Virus record (IMG/VR): IMGVR_UViG_3300045996_001049
Span: 1-44,232 of that record
Reading direction: 5' to 3' (one strand)
Source of the DNA: a virus
DNA length: 44,232 bases
Part shown: positions 40,170 to 44,232 of the stretch, piece after piece
How the letters are laid out: each line of letters opens with the position of its first letter
Position numbering within the stretch: position 1 is the stretch's first letter
The notes under the pieces: generated by a model
The model's database searches: none
What the model was told of the DNA's origin: nothing
Seen by the model: the letters and a program-made list of their open reading frames with translations, nothing else
Translations under genes and position numbers: made by a program

Positions 40170-40387
40170 TGAGATTCACAGAATCAAAAGATGGAATAGA
40201 GCGTTGCACTGTATCGGTAGCACACCGTTTGAGATTAACGAGAAAGGAACTAGAGCAGTTAACTGCTCTAGCTAAATTGAACGGCAGGAAAAGCATCAAA
40301 GAATACATAGCATCTCAACACGTGAACATAGAAATGGCTATGTGGGATGCCATTTCGGAATTTCAAGAAAGCGAGGAAACAGAATAA
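40169..40387 (+). CDS. Small phage protein, unknown
   Basis: A 72-aa protein. LRLTRKELEQLTALAKLNGR and KSIKEYIASQHVNIEMAMWD suggest a ribbon-helix-helix-like fold with a strand at the start (ERCTVSVAHRLRL), so it could be a small repressor. The ATG overlaps the preceding TAA with GAGG upstream. Confidence 0.6.
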   Translation: MRFTESKDGIERCTVSVAHRLRLTRKELEQLTALAKLNGRKSIKEYIASQHVNIEMAMWDAISEFQESEETE

Positions 40388-40392
40388 ACTTC

Positions 40393-40449
40393 TTAGGCGT
40401 GTTCATACCTTCCAAGGTAGGGGACTAGGGTTCAAACTCAAACGCCTGA
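40393..40449 (+). ncRNA. Structured RNA with T-loop-like arm, copy 1
   Basis: TTAGGCGT (40393-40400) pairs with ACGCCTGA (40442-40449), one G-U. Inside are a 5-bp hairpin (TACCT/AGGTA, 40406-40419) and CTAGGGTTCAAACTC, in which TTCAAAC has the tRNA T-loop pattern. It starts five bases behind a stop codon. No anticodon arm or D arm is seen, so it is not a normal tRNA. The element at 41220-41283 is similar. Confidence 0.55.
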
Positions 40450-40490
40450 TTGCTACACAGTCAACTAGAAAGATACGAAAGGGAAAGAGA

Positions 40491-40970
40491 ATGAAATACA
40501 GAGAAGCAACGGCACAAGATATTCACACTGAAAACGGAATTTTCATTTCACAAAACAAGGGCTTTGGTTGTGCAAGCATTAGCCTTTATCCCGAACAATT
40601 CAAATGCGATTCCTGCAAGGAAATTTTCCATCGGTCTGTTGGCTATGGCTACCAGAGTAAAGACGATCTTCTTTTCCCTGTTTGTTACGCCTGTTGCGGA
40701 AAAGAGGATGAAAAACAAATGAGGGAAACAGGAAAAGCCGTTCTTTACCTTTCCCACGAAGTAAAAGGAGAATCGAAAATCCATTACGCAGGCAATTGGC
40801 CAGGAACTTTAAAAATCCGTATCGGCGGCGCAATCAAGTATTCTTGGCATAACTTCGCAGGGAAAGATGGGCGTAGGGATGTATGGTTCAAATTCGACGG
40901 TTCATGGTGGCATGGCGTTAACATTGGCGATAATGATCTACTACGCTGCAAAAGACTGAAAGGGAACTAA
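40491..40970 (+). CDS. Phage protein with Cys pairs
   Basis: A 159-aa protein, start at 40491 behind CGAAAGGGAAAGAGA. CDSC near residue 44 and CYACC near residue 72 suggest a zinc site. The second half is Gly/Trp-rich and beta (HYAGNWPGTLKIRIGGAIKY, VWFKFDGSWWHGVNIGDN), a pattern I associate with small phage proteins carrying a G-N-W-P-G/S motif. Function unknown. Confidence 0.65.
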   Translation: MKYREATAQDIHTENGIFISQNKGFGCASISLYPEQFKCDSCKEIFHRSVGYGYQSKDDLLFPVCYACCGKEDEKQMRETGKAVLYLSHEVKGESKIHYAGNWPGTLKIRIGGAIKYSWHNFAGKDGRRDVWFKFDGSWWHGVNIGDNDLLRCKRLKGN

Positions 40971-40975
40971 CTATT

Positions 40976-41209
40976 ATGAAACACACGGCAATTCGTTTGA
41001 ACGCAGGCAATGATCGAAACGGGAATCCGAGAAGAGTCTTTATCGTATTCAACACCGAAAATAGTTGGATCGTAGAAGCGATAGACGAAGGATACGATGG
41101 CGACAAGGAATTATTGGAAAAGTATCCTGATTTAAAAGGACACTTCCCGCCGTCTTTTTATACGACGGTAACAGAATATAAATTGCTTTTAAAGAATTAT
41201 TCCAAGTAA
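40976..41209 (+). CDS. Small phage-conserved protein
   Basis: A 77-aa protein: RLNAGNDRNGNPRRVFIVFN, then WIVEAIDEGYDGDKELLEKY. The pattern R-R-V-F-I-V-F ... I-D-E-G-Y-x-G is shared by many small phage proteins of unknown function. AAGGGAAC leads the ATG. Confidence 0.7.
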   Translation: MKHTAIRLNAGNDRNGNPRRVFIVFNTENSWIVEAIDEGYDGDKELLEKYPDLKGHFPPSFYTTVTEYKLLLKNYSK

Positions 41210-41219
41210 CGACAATAAA

Positions 41220-41283
41220 AAGATACCCGCTATCCCTCCACAATGACTGGAGAGAGTAGCTAGGTTCAAAGCCAGGGTATCTT
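41220..41283 (+). ncRNA. Structured RNA with T-loop-like arm, copy 2
   Basis: AAGATACCC (41220-41228) pairs perfectly with GGGTATCTT (41275-41283). Inside are an extended hairpin (GCTA/TAGC, then CTCCA/TGGAG around a 7-base loop CAATGAC) and CTAGGTTCAAAGCCA, with a T-loop (TTCAAAG) closed by G-C pairs. It looks like a tRNA without D arm; the loop has A, not U, before the anticodon position, so I do not call it a tRNA. It starts ten bases behind a stop codon. Confidence 0.6.
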
Positions 41284-41351
41284 ATGGCAGGATGAAAAAG
41301 ACGTGTTGGAGGTCATTTTCAAGTGGAGAAATCCAAAGGAGAGAAATAACT

Positions 41352-41666
41352 ATGATAGCCTACGAAGTCAAACCTTACCAGATAAACACAAAAAGACAAA
41401 TTTTTCCTTCCCCTCCTTTTGCTTCGCTTAATCCACAACTTTTGCCTGATCATTGGGAATATCAAATCATCCGAAGGGATGACAGCGATCCTGACACCGT
41501 AACCTATTGGGATTCTATAGAGTGCGACAACGGGATGCCTTCCCAATGGGCGCAAACGGAAAAAGAAGCGAGAGAAGCAGGGGAGAAGATGCTTTTAGAG
41601 GATTCAGAGGAAGAGTTAGCGGAACTTTGCAGAAAGCCGTATTTTGACGGAAAGGACTTTGAATAA
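41352..41666 (+). CDS. Acidic phage protein, unknown
   Basis: A 104-aa protein (MIAYEVKPYQINTKRQIFPS...). I chose 41352 behind CAAAGGAGAGAAATAACT. The end is a strongly acidic helix (EAREAGEKMLLEDSEEELAE). Its TAA overlaps the next ATG. Not recognised. Confidence 0.65.
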   Translation: MIAYEVKPYQINTKRQIFPSPPFASLNPQLLPDHWEYQIIRRDDSDPDTVTYWDSIECDNGMPSQWAQTEKEAREAGEKMLLEDSEEELAELCRKPYFDGKDFE

Positions 41667-41959
41667 TGCCTGAAATTACTTCGGATTCGTTCGTCAGTGA
41701 ATCTACCTTAATGGCTTGGGCTTGGCCTGGCGGGTATCCTCTGTATTATTTCAATGAAGTCAACGGGAAAGCGTATTGCGCCGAGTGCGCTTCTTTACTC
41801 GTTAAGTCTCCTTGGATGGATGATTGCATTTCACACGTTGACGTTAATTGGGAGGATGGTTCTATGTATTGTTGGGAGTGTAACACCTGCATTGAATCGG
41901 CGTATGGCGAAGATTTAGAAATCGTTGAGCATGGTTATCAGGAAAGGGTAGGAATATGA
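41666..41959 (+). CDS. Small zinc-binding-type phage protein
   Basis: A 97-aa protein. GGYPLYYFNEVNGKAYCAEC, then MYCWECNTCIESAYGE. The pattern G-Y-P-L-Y-Y, C-x2-C, Y-C-x-x-C-N/x-x-x-I-E-S-A-Y-G occurs in a family of small phage proteins of unknown role. Four Cys in two pairs probably hold zinc. Confidence 0.7.
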   Translation: MPEITSDSFVSESTLMAWAWPGGYPLYYFNEVNGKAYCAECASLLVKSPWMDDCISHVDVNWEDGSMYCWECNTCIESAYGEDLEIVEHGYQERVGI

Positions 41960-42183
41960 GGCTAAAACCAAAAACAGGCGACCTTATCACAGATGATTTT
42001 AGGACTTGGCAAGCGATGGGAGGACCTGAAATGCAGTATTCGGCTCAAGGCATTAAAACTTCTCCCGAAACGTGGGAGGAAGAGTTAAACAGCGTCTTTG
42101 AAAACTACGGCATTTCTCCCGACGTGTATTTTGCCAAACCTAACGGAAATACTGTGCTGATTAAGAAAGGTGAAAGCGAATGA
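41956..42183 (+). CDS. Small phage protein, unknown
   Basis: A 75-aa protein (MRLKPKTGDLITDDFRTWQA...). Overlaps both neighbours (ATGA). GGTAGGAAT leads the ATG. Not recognised. Confidence 0.65.
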   Translation: MRLKPKTGDLITDDFRTWQAMGGPEMQYSAQGIKTSPETWEEELNSVFENYGISPDVYFAKPNGNTVLIKKGESE

Positions 42184-42389
42184 ATGAAGTAACCATTAAA
42201 ATCAAACGAGAAGGTAACGAGTATAAAATGTGTTTTGAAGAGGGTGGAGAGGAGAAAGGTCCGTATTGTCTTATTTCAACTGAATTGCTTGAATGGAAAC
42301 CTATGATGGTTTTCGGATATTTATACGAAGCCATTAGAAAGATGAATCAAATGAATGCAGCATTGACAAACAAGACGAAAAACGGATAG
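42180..42389 (+). CDS. Small phage protein, unknown
   Basis: A 69-aa protein (MNEVTIKIKREGNEYKMCFE...), strands then a helix (MVFGYLYEAIRKMNQMNAAL). The ATG overlaps the previous TGA. A promoter overlaps its 3' end. Not recognised. Confidence 0.65.
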   Translation: MNEVTIKIKREGNEYKMCFEEGGEEKGPYCLISTELLEWKPMMVFGYLYEAIRKMNQMNAALTNKTKNG

Positions 42390-42392
42390 AAT
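42363..42392 (+). promoter_or_regulatory. Candidate promoter, plus strand
   Basis: TTGACA, 18 bases, TAGAAT, inside the end of the preceding gene and about 80 bases before the gene at 42472. The spacer contains AAGACGAAA. Confidence 0.5.
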
Positions 42393-42471
42393 AGAGACAC
42401 GTTAGAAACTTACTTAGTCTGATAAAATCATTTAAACTCATTCTACTGTCCTATTTACGAGAGGAGAAATT

Positions 42472-42630
42472 ATGAATCGAAAACAGTATTATGCCTATCA
42501 GTCTTACAGACGAGCGATAGGAAAGTTACACAAATCCTGTAGAGGGGAACGGAATGTTTCCAATCCTTTATGGAAACATTTTCAACATGCTTGTCAACAG
42601 ATGAGAAAGGCTTATGAGGAAACTACATGA
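42472..42630 (+). CDS. 52-aa basic protein, unknown
   Basis: MNRKQYYAYQSYRRAIGKLH... with two Cys, otherwise Arg/Lys/Tyr-rich and helical. GAGGAGAAATT leads the ATG, and it ends overlapping the next start (ATGA). Not recognised. Confidence 0.65.
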   Translation: MNRKQYYAYQSYRRAIGKLHKSCRGERNVSNPLWKHFQHACQQMRKAYEETT

Positions 42631-42899
42631 TCGAAACAGGCGAAAAACTTCCCGAAGAGGAATGGGAGAGAGAAGTTAGACCGAAGAGACAGAGACAGGC
42701 TAAACGTTCAACGGGAAGGAAACAAACCATTAGAAACAGAGACGGATCGAAACCGGATTCGGATTGGAGATTTAATTTCAAGAAAGAGAGGAAACCGAAA
42801 ACATTTTCGCAAGCCTTTTTCACAACATTTTTTTGGATCGTAGGGCCTGTTTGGCTTTTGTTTCACCTGTTGGCTTTTATAGGAGGGATGAGTCGATGA
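42627..42899 (+). CDS. C-terminally anchored membrane protein
   Basis: A 90-aa protein: a charged, basic cytoplasmic part (REVRPKRQRQAKRSTGRKQT) and one transmembrane helix at the end (FWIVGPVWLLFHLLAFIGG). It overlaps the next gene, also a membrane peptide, by 4 bases. The pair could form a membrane complex; function unknown. Confidence 0.65.
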   Translation: MIETGEKLPEEEWEREVRPKRQRQAKRSTGRKQTIRNRDGSKPDSDWRFNFKKERKPKTFSQAFFTTFFWIVGPVWLLFHLLAFIGGMSR

Positions 42900-43003
42900 A
42901 CTCGAAACTAGCGGATAACTTTGCTAAATGTTTCGTATCGGCTGCCTTTGTTTTCTTTTTCTACCAGTTGTTCAAGTTCGTTACCGAGAAAGGTTGTGGT
43001 TAA
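42896..43003 (+). CDS. 35-aa membrane peptide
   Basis: MNSKLADNFAKCFVSAAFVF then FFYQLFKFVTEKGCG, one transmembrane segment. AGGAGGGATGAGTCG leads the ATG, and the overlap with the previous stop (ATGA) supports translation. Function unknown. Confidence 0.65.
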   Translation: MNSKLADNFAKCFVSAAFVFFFYQLFKFVTEKGCG

Positions 43004-43004
43004 A

Positions 43005-43295
43005 ATGGCTGAAGTTAAAGTGTTCCAGTGTGATCTATGTCCGAAAGGCGAACTGTTGTCTTATCTTACTGAGCGTGACGTGGTTGCCATTACGATTCCT
43101 GGCGTTAAGATCGGAGAGCATACCTACCGGAAGAACGACGGACACGCTTGTTATGATTGCGGAAAGAAGCTATCTGATTTGCTTGGGAACGTGCTTGAAC
43201 AAGTAGCAGAGATTCCCGCCGCCTATGTGAAACATTCCGAGAAAGGCGAAGAGAGAATGGGAGAAGAAATGTCGTATCGACCGGGGAGGAACTGA
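43005..43295 (+). CDS. Small zinc-binding-type protein
   Basis: A 96-aa protein: FQCDLCPKG near residue 7 and CYDCGKK near residue 49 suggest one zinc site; between them is a strand-rich segment (ERDVVAITIPGVKIGEHTYR). I chose the ATG two bases after the previous stop. Its TGA overlaps the next ATG. Not recognised. Confidence 0.65.
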   Translation: MAEVKVFQCDLCPKGELLSYLTERDVVAITIPGVKIGEHTYRKNDGHACYDCGKKLSDLLGNVLEQVAEIPAAYVKHSEKGEERMGEEMSYRPGRN

Positions 43296-43741
43296 TGCAC
43301 GATTTTAAAGTGGGAGATAGAGTGGTAGTGGTTGCTGATTTACGGCATCTTTGTTTGCCTGAATCTAATTATATGATAGGTCAGTTTATAGGAATGACCG
43401 GCAGAGTATTTGAAAAAGAAGAAGATAGCAATAATTACGGAGTATATTTGCATCCTGTAGGAGAAGAATATTTTCTTCCTGCTGAACTCATGCCTCTCCT
43501 TGAAAAAGAGAAAGAAAAACCGTTGTTTGAAGGAGAGTATTGGTTGTCTTCTGCTTTTCCAAGCGCACACGGAGATTTAGTAGGCTATTTATTAAACAGA
43601 AACAGTCCTGATTGGGATGAGGGCGTAAAAGTTCGCGTTGTGGAAATCAGAGAGGAAGAGAAAGAACCTCGGTTGTGTTGGAATTGCGATGCACCTACTG
43701 ACGGAGACACTTGTTCCTGTTGTGGATTGATAAATGTCTGA
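43295..43741 (+). CDS. KOW-like protein with C-terminal zinc ribbon
   Basis: A 148-aa protein. Residues 1-70 start FKVGDRVVVVAD and continue as a small beta barrel; the end (CWNCDAPTDGDTCSCCG) is a compact zinc ribbon. It overlaps the helicase start by 8 bases, so the two are probably co-translated. Role unknown, perhaps nucleic-acid binding. Confidence 0.65.
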   Translation: MHDFKVGDRVVVVADLRHLCLPESNYMIGQFIGMTGRVFEKEEDSNNYGVYLHPVGEEYFLPAELMPLLEKEKEKPLFEGEYWLSSAFPSAHGDLVGYLLNRNSPDWDEGVKVRVVEIREEEKEPRLCWNCDAPTDGDTCSCCGLINV

Positions 43742-44232
43742 CCTAACGCCTTTTCCTCATCAGCTTGAAAATCGTAATTGGATGGTGCAGCAGAAGCGGT
43801 GCATTTTGGGAGACGATCTTGGAACGGGGAAATCTCTTTCAACCATACTGACGCTGAAAGCACTCAAACACTCCAAAATGCTGATCGTTTGTCCTGTAAG
43901 TTTAAAAAGAAATTGGCAGAATGAATTTCAAATGTGGTATCCAGAATGTCCGTTCACAATCCTTGAAGGTAACGCTAGAAAGCGAGAGCAGACACTTTCC
44001 GAATACCTAGGTAAAAATGGGGTCTTATGCTGCAACTACGAACAACTAAGCATAGACAAAGAAAGAAGACGTTCTTATGAAGCTGAATTGATAATAAAAA
44101 TGGGTTTTGAAAGCATGGTTTGTGATGAAAGCCATGTCCTGCGTAACTGGCGAACGCAAACTTACAAAGGAGTGAACAACGTTGCTCAAAATATTCCTTA
44201 CCTGTATCTGCTGACAGGAACACCTATTTTCA
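43734..44232 (+). CDS. SNF2-type helicase/ATPase, cut by window edge
   Basis: The visible 166 residues hold helicase motifs I to III of superfamily 2: a Q-like start (FPHQLENRNWMVQQ), Walker A GDDLGTGKS near residue 38, motif Ia (MLIVCPVSLKRNWQNEF), the DEAH-type box CDESH near residue 131, and LLTGTP near 162. DESH with LTGTP fits the SNF2 group, which in phages acts in replication, recombination or transcription. The C-terminal half lies outside the window. Ribosome binding site weak; overlap with the previous gene suggests coupling. Confidence 0.88.
   Translation, partial: MSDLTPFPHQLENRNWMVQQKRCILGDDLGTGKSLSTILTLKALKHSKMLIVCPVSLKRNWQNEFQMWYPECPFTILEGNARKREQTLSEYLGKNGVLCCNYEQLSIDKERRRSYEAELIIKMGFESMVCDESHVLRNWRTQTYKGVNNVAQNIPYLYLLTGTPIF

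Noticed and set aside
40393-40449. tRNA gene (acceptor-like stem and T-loop)
   Set aside because: Only about 57 bases, the internal hairpin has a 4-base loop, no D arm and no anticodon loop; kept as an unknown structured RNA.
41220-41283. tRNA gene with 7-base anticodon-like loop
   Set aside because: The loop CAATGAC lacks the near-universal U before the anticodon, the D arm is absent and the T stem has a bulge.

Overview
The window is part of the genome of a tailed double-stranded DNA bacteriophage. The evidence is a complete morphogenesis cassette (terminase, DUF935-type portal, protease/scaffold, decoration protein, lambda gpE-like capsid, neck proteins, tail tube, tail assembly chaperone, tape measure, tail fibres), followed by dozens of very small, tightly packed genes. 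A tape measure, tube-like proteins and no recognisable sheath point to a siphovirus-like long flexible tail. Strong Shine-Dalgarno sequences and TTGACA/TATAAT promoters fit a bacterial host using a sigma70/sigmaA-type polymerase. I cannot name the host. I see no tRNA, integrase or lysogeny gene.

Layout. (1) 1-23267, minus strand, is the late head and tail module. In transcription order it holds small terminase, a 33-aa membrane peptide, a two-piece large terminase, portal, protease/scaffold, decoration, major capsid, a small protein, a strong terminator, a TIM-barrel-like protein that opens a second unit, neck proteins, three tube-like proteins, the chaperone pair, tape measure, tail tip and tail fibres. 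(2) 23305-29064, plus strand, is a tailspike/receptor-binding module ending at a bidirectional terminator. (3) 29105-35741, minus strand, has about 27 small genes in three promoter-led blocks. The promoters share -10 TATAMT and a 17-bp spacer; genes usually overlap by 1-8 bp. (4) 35742-36223 is a divergent control region. (5) 36224-43741, plus strand, has about 22 small genes. The block ends with the start of an SNF2-type helicase cut by the window edge.

The most unusual part is region 5. Most of its longer gaps (above about 45 bp) begin, close behind the stop codon of the preceding gene, with a strongly structured RNA. One of these, at 39389-39440, matches every conserved position of a type II hammerhead self-cleaving ribozyme with a GUC cleavage site. 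Two others are predicted pseudoknots. Two more share a long closing stem plus a tRNA-like T-loop (CTAGG...TTCAAA). There are also plain hairpins, a 50-nt palindrome and 12-bp iterons in a 633-bp gene-free stretch that could be a replication origin. Inference: the plus-strand polycistronic transcript is probably processed or stabilised gene by gene by RNA structure.

Other points of interest: the large terminase is split into separate ATPase and nuclease reading frames; the tail assembly chaperone appears to need a +1 (or -2) rather than the usual -1 frameshift; and two late genes lack a ribosome binding site and sit exactly six bases behind an extended -10 element (TGNTATCAT), as expected for leaderless transcripts.
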